Part shown: positions 36,737 through 50,300 of the stretch, one piece after another
Layout: each line of letters begins with the position of its first letter
Position numbering within the stretch: position 1 is the stretch's first letter
Source of the DNA: Megachile rotundata
Lineage: Eukaryota; Arthropoda; Insecta; Hymenoptera; Megachilidae
Assembly (NCBI RefSeq): GCF_050947335.1
Contig: NC_134989.1
Span: 5,635,501 to 5,699,500 of the forward strand
Direction: 5' to 3'
DNA length: 64,000 bases
Notes under the pieces: generated by a model
Told to the model about the DNA's origin: nothing
Databases searched by the model: none
Seen by the model: the letters and a program-made list of their open reading frames with translations, nothing else
Translations under genes and position numbers: made by a program

Positions 36737-37268
36737 CAGTGGTTGTTTAAATCACGTACAAATCTTCAAAAATATACTTAATCAGTTAAGTAAAATATTA
36801 CGATGAATATGAAAAATGCGTTTTTTTGGCCAGAGGTCACCGCGGGGTTTTCCTACGCCTTATGCATAATCACCCTTTAGACTGATACAATTTTACATTG
36901 ATTGCAGTCATAATTTATTAATGCAATACATAATTAATTGTTTATTTGTACATATAATAAGATTATCTCATGTAGTTAGTACCAAATCATAAAATACATA
37001 TGCCGAAAAAATATACTAAAAGTATTGTATATGTAATGACAACTAACAATTTTTCTTTCAAATACACATATTTTGTATTTAAGAAGTTGAATGTAGAGAG
37101 TAATTCGCTCGAACACAATAAAACGTAAGTAAAATAAGAGGAAGGATACAAATTTAATTTGCTACCCGAAAAACTGATAAATATTCATTGTTTAAATGTT
37201 AAATTTTAAGCAACATTTCAGCAATTGTTTGTACTATGATTATGCTGTGTAATGTTTTTCATCGAAAC

Positions 37269-38450
37269 TGTTGAAGTTAAAGCCTTGACCATGTTTATAC
37301 CGTTTTTAAAAAACCCCACATCCTTCGAAGTCATTGTTTAATTAGGGTCTAGGGCCTGCGAGTACACCAGGTATAGACACATGTACTGTCGTAGCAGTTC
37401 TTTTTTAGTTAGTTCTAACCGTGCGCCCGTATTGTAAGCACCGAATTCTTCTACATATAGTTTCCTTCACCGTTTAATTTTTCCATTTATAAATATAATT
37501 ATTGATCTGATATACGAGGTGTGACACAAAAGTAACGAGACTAGTCCACTAAATCATTGTACCTGCAGAATCAGTTCTCCGTGACATTATCACCTTCAAA
37601 GTAGTCCCCTTCAGCATTCACACACTTATGCATTCGACGCTGCTATTGCTGGTAACAATTCTGGAACGAGGTTTTTGGAAGTCCTTTCGGACGATTCTCC
37701 GTCTTTGCCTGAACCTCTTCAACTGAGGTGAAATGGATTCCCTTTAAGCAAAATTTAACTTTAGGAAATAAAAAAAAGTCGCATGAAGCCAAATCAGGCG
37801 AATAAGGAGGATTCCCTATCACAATAATAGTTTTGCTGATCAGAAATTGCTTGACAGAGAGTGCCGTGTGAGCGGGTGCTTTGTCTCGGAGCAACAGCCA
37901 TCCATCGCTTCACAACTGTGGCCTTTTTTTCCTCATTTTTTCACGAAGTCTTTTTAGTATTTCAATGTAATAGTGTTAGTTAACAGTCTGACCACTAGGA
38001 AACCACTCAATCATTACAATTCCATTAATGTCGAATTTTGATTTTGACATGCGTTCTTTTTTGGATTTTGGGGATCCTGAAGACTTCCATTGCATCGACT
38101 GGCGCTTACTTTGTGAGTCATAGGTAAAAATACATGTCTCATCACATGTTACAATAGATTTCAACAAATTTTACAAGAAACTTGATGTTTATTCGCTGTT
38201 CGGTTTTTACGTTAGACATTTTTCGGGCAGAATGCAGTTGCACGTGTTCACTAAATAACGCAATATTTCCAAATGGTATGACCGATTCAATCGAAATTGG
38301 CAACATGGATAAAGGAGGTATGTGGGATGATGCCACAAAAACAATTGCTGCTAATTCCATTGTTTTTTCAAGTTACAGACCTAGTCTCGTTACTTTTGTG
38401 TCACACCTCGTATTCTACGCGTCTATTTTATTTCACATAACCCCTGAACA
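37269..38450. mobile_element. Solo LTR in intron 5 of OR-6 (with nested mariner)
   Basis: Begins TGTTGAAGTTAAAGCC and ends CCCCTGAACA, flanked by a perfect 5-bp duplication GAAAC (37264-37268, 38451-38455). OR-3 has a single GAAAC at the same place (about 19574), the empty site. Taking out the nested mariner leaves about 284 bp, a size typical of copia-type LTRs; superfamily not proven. Confidence 0.8.
37515..38410 (-). mobile_element. Deleted mariner element
   Basis: TA-flanked, with long inverted ends starting CGAGGTGTGACACAAAAGTA on both sides. 896 bp, about 0.4 kb less than a full mariner. The - strand holds transposase pieces: an N-terminal bit (KTEQRINIKFLVK), then TCDETCIFTYD (first catalytic Asp region), SGQTVN, then APAHTALSVKQFL and PPYSPDLASCDFFLFPK (later Asp region). 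Frames are broken and part of the DNA-binding domain is gone, so it cannot move itself. Confidence 0.85.
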
Positions 38451-40237
38451 GAAACAAATGTAACGATATCAAGGAAGACCAGTTTTTGCAAACACGCCAA
38501 TGCGGAAAGGAAGCGGAAAACCCTGGTTTATACCTTAAAATTATCGTGTTCCAAAATTGGTCAATACATACATATAAAGAAAATACTTACTGAAGTGCCA
38601 TTCGATGTATTGTAGTACCGCTAATTATGTAATTGATGCTTTCATTATTTCTGCAATTTCGCGGAATATATGATACAGATGAATCTGCAAGAACGGCTTT
38701 CTCGAAGAAAAGACTAAGAATGACAGATAAGAGCATTTTCAGAAAGGCGGAATGGTTGGTACAGAATGATGAGAATATAAGATTAATTTATTTAAATATA
38801 CAGAGTCCGAATCAGGACAATCCAGCTGACTCGTTTTATTAGTTGCACGAGGAGATGTTCAAAAAACACTAACGCTTACGAAAAATAGTAAATAAAAAAA
38901 ATGTACCTGATAAGGAAACAAACTATACCATCTCTTCCAAAAAATTGTGTATGGATTCTACTCCACTTTTCTTTTCTGAAAGTTAAGTATCGTCCAGAAA
39001 CTGCTTTGGAAATATTCGATAGTTTGTAAAGTATTTTATTCTATATACGTTGACGGTGCACAATTGGACTTTTCTATTGTATTAATAATACACAATTTTT
39101 AGAAAGGTTTGGAAAACTAGATCTAATTCTTTTGAGGATTAAGGAAACCAAATATCATTAAAAACGAATGACTCAGACAGTAAAATCATTAATCTGACAT
39201 TTGAGATGTTCTTTAACATTTTCCAAGATCTATGTTTCATTGAATGTAGACGGGACGCGAATTTTATGAATAAAACCGTATTATTTATTCGAGATACGAA
39301 CTTACCTAGCAACTTCAAATAATCCAGCGATATGCGAGGTGATCATGATCATAAGCGATTCTGTCCCAACTAATACAGTTATGTTAGTTATCCACAAAAA
39401 ATGTAGTAAACCAGTGCTGATAATTCGGTGTTGTTCTTTGTTGATAAAGAATTCTGCAGTTATTAGAAACTTTACTGAACGAGACTCATTCAGTGGTAAA
39501 ATTTTATCCAAAATAATAGGAAAAGTGTGGTATAGTATCACCAGACACACTGAAGGGTAAGCAAAAGCTGTAAAAAGTACTGTGTGTTCACTTTCGGAAG
39601 TTCAAACTATTCAAGATTTTCCTCACCCGCAAAAATTATTGCTAGACGTTTTCCGTGCAAAGCGTGGTTCTGCATGATTCGAAGTGTCTCGTCATTATTC
39701 GTCTCCCATTCACGCCTGATCCGATCTAGAAACGCTTTCACCTTCATTTTAAATGTGATGTAAATTAAATGGTATGTAAACGTGAATCCAATTCCTATAC
39801 CCGACTTACGTCATCGATCATATACCATGTTATGTGATATTTTGTAAGTGCGGTGATTGCCCCTGATATAAATGCTATTATCCTTAACAGACGAAACATA
39901 CTTGCCTCCAAACTGAAGACAGCTACGAACTTAAAAAGATATTAATATTCTCAAGTGTTAGTCGAAAAATGTCAAGATATTCGGAAAAGTTTGACATCGT
40001 ATCATTTAGTTTTATAAATTTATAATTAATGCCTATAGTAAGTCTACTAATCCAAACCTGTAAAATTACGGATGCCCAAGTAATGAGGCTTATGATGCCA
40101 TTTTGCAGGAGTCGAAATTTTTTGTTTGAGTACGGCCAAAGTCCTATGACTTTCAAAAAGAACATGCACCATTTGTAATTACCATTCATTTCCAACATCG
40201 CGTGCAATGGCTCAAACACTACTGATCTCTGAGTCAT

Positions 40238-41175
40238 CTATCTACCCTCCATTTCACCTCACCCTTCTCAAATATTACCTCTTTGGAAGATTTTCAAGTG
40301 AAATATAACAAAAATTCTTTAGATGCAAGAGAATGATTGACAGGTTGCACGACTGTGAAATCACTTATTCATATATAGGTAGGGCGCGAGTAACGCGATC
40401 GGTGTCTGTAGCGTGGTGGTGTAGTAATGCTATTAAGAAAATGATAGGGTGAAGAAAAATTGAGAGAAGAAAATTTTCTGAGCAAAATTAAATATTTATA
40501 TTTCTATGCAATACGAGTTTTCGAGGGAGGATACTGTGCGATTGATCTCAGTCTGTTTGTGACCGCCGAAGAAAGAGCTTGTATTATAACAGTCTTTAGT
40601 TAGCGGTGGTATGTTAGGGTGGCCGGTGAACACGATGCAAACACTTCAATTTATGTTGTATTGTAATTCTACTTCTAATATAGCAGTAAGGACGTGGGTG
40701 GGTGCGAGTGAAAAAAGTCAGTTTATTTAACAGTCACTTAACAACAAATATATTTTTAACAAAGGAATAAAGATTATGCAATACGAACTTACGAGGGAAG
40801 ATTCTCTTCGATTATCCTTAGTTGGTTTACGTCCTCCGAAGACAGAGCACAGGTTCGTACGCATACAAGTGTTTTGTGTGATGTGTTATGAAGACTGGTG
40901 AAGATGATGTAAGTGCATGTATGTATATATATTATACTAACAACACAGAACTTATAGAGGTTCAATTCTGAAATAGTAGCAATATACGTAGGCAGTTAAC
41001 TTAATACAATTTTTTAATTGTTTTTTAATAGTTATTCAATGAACATCGCAATGTTAATCACATGAAAAATTATTACGACAAAATAAAGGAATAATTAATT
41101 TATATCACTGTTCTGAAGGTATTGCACTGATAATCGTTTCTTATACACTTTCACTTTACCAAGCAAAGCAAAGAT
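40238..41175 (-). promoter_or_regulatory. OR-6 upstream spacer with element pair
   Basis: Copies of the upstream element start near 40506 and 40775, 269 and 538 bases before the OR-6 ATG, as in OR-2. No coding frame of note up to the OR-7 stop. Confidence 0.5.
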
Positions 41176-43882
41176 TTACTGCAAAGACAACAGGACAGTA
41201 AAGTAGGTAACTGATACCCGTACAAACTAAAAAACCAGGATTCATTAGATTAATATTGGTTTCGATAAGATCGTAGTTAGTATTCACATACCATTGCGAA
41301 ACATGCGAGTGACGGAGTAATGATGGAGAAAAAGTTGCATGAGACGTTTCTGTTGCCTTTCAGTATAATAATCTGCAATAATTTTTGTGTTGCTATAGAC
41401 GTTTCGTACCAGTTGGTATTGTACCTGTAAATAGAGACGACATATTGCTATGTTGGACGAAACCTGTTATATCACGAAAAGGTTAGGTTAAAAGAAAGTT
41501 CCAATGATTCATTAATATTTTCAGTCACATTTCAAAATTCGAGTTTATAAAAAATGTCAATAACTTGGTTCACACTGTTTGACTGTAGTACCTACGAATC
41601 TTTGAAATATATTTGTTTGCGTTTCTTAATTATCACTAGATAAGAAAGGTTCTGATAGAATGGGTGACCCATTTAAACATAAAGACAAATGTTACTACAA
41701 TATGGCTACTTAGCGATCAACACGAAGTCAGTAGAAAAGCTTGATAGATATAATATTTCAAGACATTTACGTCTTTAGAGAGATGCTGTTAGCACTACTA
41801 ATCACGAATTCGACTGCGAGGTTCAACCAAAACATGTATCCAAATGTAGCAAACAATACCATGACAGAAAATATAGTCTCCGTGATATCTGATAACTGAA
41901 GCACCGACACAGAAAGCTTGAACAAACAAAACAACTTGAAAATCCTGTTACGCGTGTTTCCTGGAAAGAGAATTATGTTCATTTCAATTGATAAAAAAGA
42001 GTGCAGTATAAATTACTCACGCAAAACAAATTGATGCTCGCAGTAACAATACCCAGTAGAAGAAGTAAACTGTATGTCGCTTTGCACTTTTTACTTATGC
42101 CATGTAAATTCCTTCAAAGACGAGCGTATTAATTACAGAGAATATTGTGGTGAATACATGAAATGATATAGACCAAAAAAATGCAGTAAGCCATATCTAT
42201 TACTAAGTACTTACAGAAGTGCCCTTCGATGAATGTATACACCAGTAGCTATGTAATTGATAGTTTCGTTATTTGTACAGTTTCTTGGATGAGGTGATAG
42301 TACGAATTCCGCGAAAACGGCTTTTTCGAAATAATAACTGAGAATGATAGATGAGAACATTAAAAAAATGTGGTATAGACAGTACAGGTTAAGGAGAATA
42401 TCAAATCGCTTGATATTGTCATACGCATTATTTTCGCAGCCAAAGATTTACCTGATACTATTAGTTACACTAAACAACCTTGAATATATCATTTCAGGTT
42501 TTAGTAAGTAATCAATAAAAGAAGCAGTGGGCACAAAAAAAAAGTATTCTGTTTCTTCTAAAGTATTGAACGGTTTGTCTCATTTCACATTTTTAGAAAT
42601 TGTATATTAACTGTTGGATACTACCGTAAATATGTGTATTGCGATATAGAACTGTTCATCCTGTCGATGTAAGTGGTTCGTAAGTCGACTTTTATTTATA
42701 TTGTGCCAATTAAATATGGCGAACAAAACTATAAGCTAACGAAACTATAAATAAGAATATGAGCAGCTGCACAGTAGCTAACAGTAACTAGTTCTTGGAA
42801 TAGTCTGAGCAACATGGCACGATTTACTGAAGATTAAGAAATTCAAATATTAAAAAAGAACAAACTATTCAACACCGAATCGTTCATTTCGCAGTACAAA
42901 TATTCTTCTGTACTTGAATAGATCTTTGTTTCCACCGAGTTAGAAATACATTGATATAGAAATACATTTAATGCGTGATAATCGCAATATAATTTGGACG
43001 CAATCTAACCTTGCAATATCAAATAAAGCAGCGATATGCAAGTCCTTCATAATCATGAATGATTCTGTTCCAACCAATATGGTCATGTTCCCGATCATTA
43101 ATACATACAGCAGAACAGCGTTGAAAATAGGATGTTGCTCTCCATTAATCAAGAATTCGATATTAACTGGAAACTTTTTCATACGAGACACATTTAAGGG
43201 TACAATTTTGTCCAAAGTAATGGGTGAAATATGATATAATATTATTATACACAATCCTGGGTAAAAGAATGCTGTAAAACATTTTATACAAGCTGAAATA
43301 ATATCAAAGTTACAAGCCCCTTAAAATTTTGCTTACCCGCAAAAAGTATTACGAGACGTTTTCCATAAAACGCGTGGATCTTCATAATTCGAAGGATCTC
43401 GATGTTATTCGTCTCCCAATCAAGTCTAATTTCATCGAGATATGCCTTTATCTACAGTTTACAATAATATTTATTGCAATGTTTCGTAAACATGAACTCA
43501 ACCTCTATACATGACTTACATCGTTGATTTGATACCAGGATGTGTGGTACTTTGTTAGCGCCGCTACTGCCACAGCTGCAATTGATAAATCCCTAAGGTG
43601 CCGAAACAGATTTTTTCCCACAGCGAAGATAGCTGCAAACTAAAAAAAATATTCGGATTGTTCAGTATTGGGCGCACGAGACATCAGAAAACTTTCATAA
43701 TTGTTCCAAATAGTACGTAAAACAAACTTTGTAACCCATACCTGGGAAATTACAGATGCCCAAGTAAGAAGGCTGATGATGCCACTATGCAAGAGTCGAA
43801 ATTTCCTGTTGCTGTACGGCCAAAGTCCAATCGCCGACAGAAAGAACATACACCACTTGTAATAGCTATTCATTTCCGCCAT
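41176..43882 (-). CDS. OR-7: odorant receptor, open from second Met
   Basis: Exons: 43742-43882, 43520-43639, 43337-43451, 43010-43271, 42215-42337, 42021-42111, 41771-41916, 41292-41424, 41176-41226; 393 residues, all splice sites and phases good. The ATG used by OR-2 and OR-3 is kept (43921) but codon 7 is TAG instead of CAG, leaving a six-codon upstream frame. The next in-frame ATG, 13 codons on (MAEMNSYYKWCMFFLSAIGL), is chosen as start; it lies before the first membrane segment, so a whole receptor could still be made. Family marks: PLNVSR, YNTNWYETS, SYFTVLLSLQ-like end (VTYFTVLLSLQ). Predicted olfactory channel subunit, ligand unknown. Confidence 0.8.
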
Positions 43883-45976
43883 CGCGCGCAGTGGCTTAAA
43901 CTATACTGATCTCCGAGTCATCTATCTACTCTCCATTTCACCTAACCCTTCTCAAATATTACCTTATTGAAAGATTTTCAAGCGAAATATCAGAAAAATT
44001 CTTTCGATGCAACATAGTGATTGACATGTTACACGACTGTGGAATTACTTATTCATATGAAGATAGGGTGCGAGTATCGCGATCGGCAGCTGCTGCTTAA
44101 TGTTACAGTAGTATTATTAAGAAAATGATGGGGTAAAAGAAACGGTGAGAGAAGAAAATTTTCTAATCAAAGTTAGATATCTATATTTTTATGCAATACG
44201 AGGTTACGAGGGAGGATACTGTTCAGGTTGTACTCAGTCGGTTTTCATCCGCCGAATAATATTAGTCTTCTATACTTCTACGAAATGTGAGTCTACGAGG
44301 GAAGATTTTTACTAATAGTCACCAGTAGATTTGCTTTTGAGGAAGAGGGAGCGCGTGTTCAGAAGCAGTTAAGCATCAGTAGTAGTGTATTAGTCTACAT
44401 ACAAGGAACAACATTAAGGTATCACGTACGGATTTTAATAAAATTTACATACTTGGTAGCTTTTCAAATATTATTTGACACGTATTTTTTTGTATCTGCT
44501 GACATTCATGTTAAGGGGTTGAAAATAGTCCTCAAAGGCGGAGGTTGAATGAACATTTTTTTAAATATCTCGAGAACTAGAAAGTATAGGAGGGTTCCTT
44601 TTTCTTTAAATCGAGTATTTTCAAGAAATTTAGTTAATTACAAAAATTTCGGGAAAAATTGTTTGTTAAAATAATATTTTTAAAAATTCGACTTTTTATT
44701 TAACTTTTTATTTTATATGCAGTTCGATTTTTGTGCAAATTCGTATTCGTAAAATATGGATCAAAACGGGGATGCGCGTTTTCGGAATTTGTGGTTTATT
44801 GCAATTTAACAATGATCATTACATATACAATTTTTTCTACTTTTTACGGCACAAAGTGTTCAGATTTATTTCCGAAGACAATAACTCCTTTTTGTGCGAC
44901 CTTTTCCTACGTTTTTGACAATTGTACAATATTACATGTCGTTTGTTGTTTCACCGTTAGACAAAATTATTAGAATTTGATATTACATAAATTGCCTCCA
45001 ACTATTTTCAACTACCAAACAAACCATTCTGCTGTACACTCCCTGAAGGCACGAATTCTTTCAATTAAGATTTTTTCGTATTATATACCAAAACCTATGA
45101 AATATCGTACGGAAATTTAAAAATGTTAATAATTGTTAATTTAGTGTAGATATGAAGAAAAATGTGGAAAAACGACAGAAAATTTAGCATAATTGTTAAT
45201 AAAAAGTTAAGTAGTTAATTAATAAAAAAAACCCGTACGATGTTCACTGAGTTATGTTATTTTGCATCTCTCCACAAAATTTCAAGTTGATTAGTTAACA
45301 TCTTTTCGAGTTATGTATTCGTCCAGTTCAAATAAAGTGATTATGAGAAAATCGCGTTTAAAGTTTTGATTGCCATTCAGCATGAGAAATTTGTTATATA
45401 CCTTTAATCAGCGATGTCTGCATTATACATTTGGCCTTCTACATTAACCTCCTCCATGTCCTTTTCAAAAATTTATGCGTCGGGCGTCGACCTGGCAGGC
45501 AATAATTATAACAAGCGTCGTGGTACAATAGTATCATTATAAAAGTGACAGGGTAACCGAAGAAACAAGAGAAGAAAATTTTTTGACCGAAGTTAAATTT
45601 TTATATTTTTTTGCGATACAAGCTTACGAGGGAGGATATTCTGCGATTTTTGTCAGTCGGTTTACGTTCGCCGAAAGCAGAGCACACGTCCGTGCACAAA
45701 CAAGTGTTTGGAGTGTTAGGATGACTGGGGAAGGTGATGTCAATACATGTAGTTATATCATATTATAATTATACGAAGAATGCAGTAGATAAAGAGGTTC
45801 AATTCCGAAATAGAAGCAACAGACGAAGGCAATTAATATTATAACTTTAAGGTTACAAGTAAGAAACGACTGCACACGACAAAATACACAACAGCAAATT
45901 CACATCATTGTTCTTACTATATTGCGCAGATAATCGTTTCTTCCACACTTTCACTTTGCCAAACAGTTGGACAGAT
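43883..45976 (-). promoter_or_regulatory. OR-7 upstream spacer
   Basis: About 2.1 kb, matching the OR-3 upstream spacer nearly throughout. Element copies start near 44192 (271 bases before the old ATG) and 45611. The middle part (about 44290-45590) has no recognisable gene. Confidence 0.45.
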
Positions 45977-47390
45977 TCACTGCAAAGACAGCAGAACAGT
46001 AAAATAGGATACAGATATCCTCACAAACTAAAAAATAAGGATTGATTACATAGATATTGATTTTTCTATTCCAATTAGTATTCACATACCATAGCGAAGC
46101 AATCGATTGACGGAGTAAAGATAGAGAAAAAGTTGAGTGACACACTTTCGTTGCTTTTTAGTATAATCATCTGCAGTAATTTTTGCGTGGCTATTGACGT
46201 TTCATACCAGTTCGTATTGTACCTGTAAATATAGACAACAGTATATTGCTATATTGAACGAAACCTGGTACGGCTCAAAAAATGTTAGTTGAAAGAAAGA
46301 GGGATGTAATGGTGCATTATCACATTCACACCGACGTGCATTACACATGGCTTGCGCTTGAGTCTATTACAAGTCTTAGAACATTTTGAAAATAAATAAT
46401 CAATACAATGAGATATTGGATGTTAATATTTTTAGTCGCATATCAAGATGTGAGTTAATAGAAAAATGTTAGTAATTTGTCCTGGACCGTTTGACAATAA
46501 TATCTACAAAATTTCGAAATATATGTGTCAACGATGGTAACTCTATTACTAACGGATGAGAAAGATTCTGATACACTATACAGACGTGTGTTATTACTAG
46601 ACTACTGTTGATAACAGTGAAGTCTGAGCGTGCGTATATAGATTGATTGTGCTACACCAATAAAAATCAATCGTTCATTCTATGATTTGAAAAGATATAA
46701 ATAGCATTAGCCTCGAGCTTTTTTTTTCATTTTATGCTGTTAAAAACTTCTATAACTTTGATAATATTTAGTTTGTTTATTTTATCGATTATGCTTCATG
46801 TACATTATGTCAATTGTATTAAGTTTTAAAATTTTTTTATTTTTGTGGATGAAATTTGTGATGTGTGAAAATTATGGAATCAATTCAAGCAATTTATGTG
46901 GAAAACAATATGAAAAGATAATTTACAACTTATATTCAAAGTAGGATGTATTTAAAAACTACATATTTCTTGATGCCATAAATCTTCTCCTTTCAACAAC
47001 GGATGGTTTCCTTTGAATATTGTCAAGAGAACTAATATTGTCAAAGTGGGCCAATCTCAACCAAATTTTCATCTGCAATGCCCCATGCCATGAGGATGCT
47101 AAGTTCAAAATTTGGTTGAGATTGGTCCAGTAGTTTTGGCCCTAGCGTGGGTAATTTCCCTACATTTTTCATCTTATAGTCTTCGCCAACGCTCAGACAA
47201 AAATATGACTACTTAGCGATCAACACGTAATCAACAGGAAAAACTTGGTATGCATAATATTCAAGGACATTTACGTCTTTAGAGGAATACTGTCAGCGCT
47301 GTCAATTATGTATTGGACTGCCAGGTTCAACCAAAACATGTATCCAAATGTAGCAATCAATACCAAGGCAAAGAATATAGTCTCCTCGAT
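43930..47390. repeat. Segmental duplication B, copy 2
   Basis: Partner of 21540-24366. Covers the flank upstream of OR-7 and exons 9, 8 and 7 of OR-8. Differs by an insertion at about 46598-47206 in intron 7 of OR-8. Confidence 0.8.
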
Positions 47391-50300
47391 ATCTGATAAT
47401 TGATGTACCGTCAAAGAAAGCTTGAACAAACAGAACAATTTAAAAATCCTGTTGCACTTATTTTTTAGGAAAGAGAATTATGCCCTCAATTGATAAAAAA
47501 ATTATGCTGTATAAATTACTCACGCAAAACAAATTGATGCTCGCATTAATAACACCCAGTATGATGATGAAACTGTATGCCGCTTTGTACCTTTCGGTTC
47601 CGTCATGTAAATCCCTTCAAAGGTAAGCGTATTAATTACGCGGAACATTGTGGTGAATACGAGAAATGCAGACCTTAAAAGTGCTGTAGGCCAACACCTA
47701 TTTGTAAATACTTACTGAAGGGCCCTACGATGTAAAAGTACACCAGTAACTATATAACTGATGGATTTTTCATTCTTACTGTTTCGTGGACAATATGATG
47801 GTATGGATTCTGAAAGCACAGCTTTTTCGAAATAATAACTGAAAATGAAAGATGAGAACATTCAAAAAAGAGTGGTATAGATAGTAGAAGATAATAAGTG
47901 AATTAGTTGATTGATATATCTATACACGTTCTTATTTTCAAAGCAGTCGATTTACCTTACAATATTCGTTACATTAAACAATCTCGAATGCATGATTCAA
48001 GGTTTTAGTAAGTGGGTGATCAAAGAAAGAAGTAATCGATACAGGAAAAAGTACACTATTTCTACAACAATGTTCATCGCAGTTGTGTCATTTCACTTTT
48101 TTAGAAATTTAATACAACTGTTGGAAATTGGCGTAAATATGTGCATTATACGACTATTTATCCTGTTCATCTTTAAAATAGGTGATTGAGGCTTTTTATT
48201 GTACTAACTACAAATGAAGCCGAGTGTGTCATAAAGAAAGCAGGTAGCTGCACAGAATTTAGGGTGGCCTAAACAACATGGTTTAATTCATTGGAGACTA
48301 AGAGACACGAATATTAAAAACGAATACGGTACTGAACGGCAAATCATTAATTTCTCGCTACAAATATTTTCATATATATCAAAAAATCATTGTTTCAATC
48401 GATTTATGAATACATGCATTTTATGGATGATAAACGCAATACATTTGAGCCGAACCTTGAAACATCAAATAAACCAGCTGTATGCAAGCAGATCATAATC
48501 GTGAATGATTCTGTCCCAACCAGTACGGCTACAGTCACGATCACCACTAGAAAAATTAGGCTAATATTGAAAATGGGATGTTGCTCTTTTTCAATCCAGA
48601 ACTCGAAATCAATTAAAAACTTTATTGGGCGAGATTCATTTAAGGGCATAATTACATCCAAAATGATAGGAGAAATATGGTATAGTAATACAATACAGAA
48701 TCCCGGATAAAAGAATGCTGTAAAACATTTTATATATAAGCTGAAATCATTTCAAAATTACAAGACTGTTAATATTTTTCTTACACGCAAAAAGTATTAC
48801 CAGTCGTCTTCCATAAACTGCGTAAATCTGCATAATTCGAAGTACTTCGACGTTGTTCGTCTCCCAACCAAGTCTGATTTGATCTACTTGAGCCTTTACC
48901 TGCATGTTACAATAATATTTATTAGAATTCGTAAACGTAAATTCAGTCTCTATATGTGACTTACGTGGTTGATCTGATACCATGTTGCGTGATATTTTGT
49001 AACCGCGGCTATTGCCGTTGCTGTAGTTGGTATACCCCTAAGTTGCCGAGACAGATCTCTGTCTATAGCAAGGATAGCTACAAGCTAAAGAAGATATTAG
49101 GGTTTTTAACCGACTTCGAAAAAGGAGGAGGTTACTCAATTCGATCAGTATATTTTTTTTTTTCCTATGTATGTTCGCTGATTACACCTAACTGGATGGA
49201 CCGATCGGAACGAAACCTTTTGCATTTGGTAGGTTCTGACTCCCCATTGGTACCATTATCAAAAAATTTTTCATTTTTGTCGCATGGAGTCAAATCAGGT
49301 GAATAAGGAAGATGCCCTATCACAGTAACATTTTTACTGGTCAGAAACTGCTTGGAAGACAGAGCCGCGTGAGCAGGTGCATTGTCCTGGTGCAACAGCC
49401 ATCCATCCCTGCACAACTGTGGCCTTTTTTTCCTAATTTTTTCACGAAGTCTTTTTAGTAGTTCAATGCAATAGTGTTAGTTAACAGTCTGACCACTGGG
49501 AAGCCACTCAATCATTACAATTCCATTAATGTCGAATTTTGATTTTGACATGCGTGCTTTTTTGGGTTTTGGGGATCTTGGAGACTTCCCCTCCATTGAC
49601 TGGCGCTTACTTTCTGGATCATAGGTAAAAATCCATGTCTCATCACATGTTACAAAAAATTTCAACAAATTTTACAAGAAACTTGATGTTTATTCGCTGT
49701 TCGGTTTTTACGTTAGACACTTTCCGGCAGAATGCAGTTGCACGTATTCACTAAATAACGCAATACTTCCAAATGGTATGACCGATTCAATCGAAATTGG
49801 CAACATGGATAGAGGAGGTATGTGGGATAATGCCACAAAAACAATTGCTGCCAATTCTATTGTTTTTTCAAGCTACAGACTTAGTCTCGTTACTTTTGTG
49901 TCACACCTGGTATGTTCGCCGATTACGTCTAACTGGGTGGACCGATCGGAACGAAACCTTTTGCATCTGATAGGCTCTGACTCCCCATTGGTACCATTAT
50001 CAAAAAATTTTTCATTTTTTATTTGCAAAGTGTTGTTATTGCAAAAAAAACCGGCAACTTTTGAAATAAACTTTTCTCGATTTTAGTGCGCTTTTAATAT
50101 CTTATCACGGACATGATTCTGAACAATTTTGTTCATATACAAAGTTCGCGGAAAGCTTTTGTTTTCGAGATATTAGCGAAAAATTGTTATTAACTTTTGA
50201 AACCAACTTCGAACGATTTTAATGTCCTTCTAATACGTTATTAGTGGCATGATTCTGAACGAGTTGTTCCTTATGCATAATTGACGGAAAACTCTAGTTT

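Larger units (their letters stand above)
28362..40237 (-). pseudogene. OR-6: odorant receptor split by a BEL/Pao element
   Basis: Exons: 40058-40237, 39810-39929, 39627-39741, 39306-39567, 38591-38713, exon 6 in two parts (36742-36763 and 29356-29424), 29140-29285, 28476-28608, 28362-28412. Exon lengths match OR-2 and OR-3 to the base once the insertion and one copy of its 5-bp target duplication are set aside, and no stop or frameshift is seen, so the gene was open until the BEL insertion. Start MTQRSVVFEPLHAM, end SYFTALLSLQ-stop. Intron 5 also carries a solo LTR with a nested mariner. With 7.3 kb of foreign DNA in exon 6, on the opposite strand, a working receptor is unlikely, but an allele without the insertion would be a normal 406-residue OR. 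Confidence 0.9.

Noticed and set aside
45951..46145. 64-codon frame over exon 9 of OR-8
   Set aside because: Read in the wrong phase; with the TTTAG acceptor the exon gives SVSYFTVLLSLQ and a stop.
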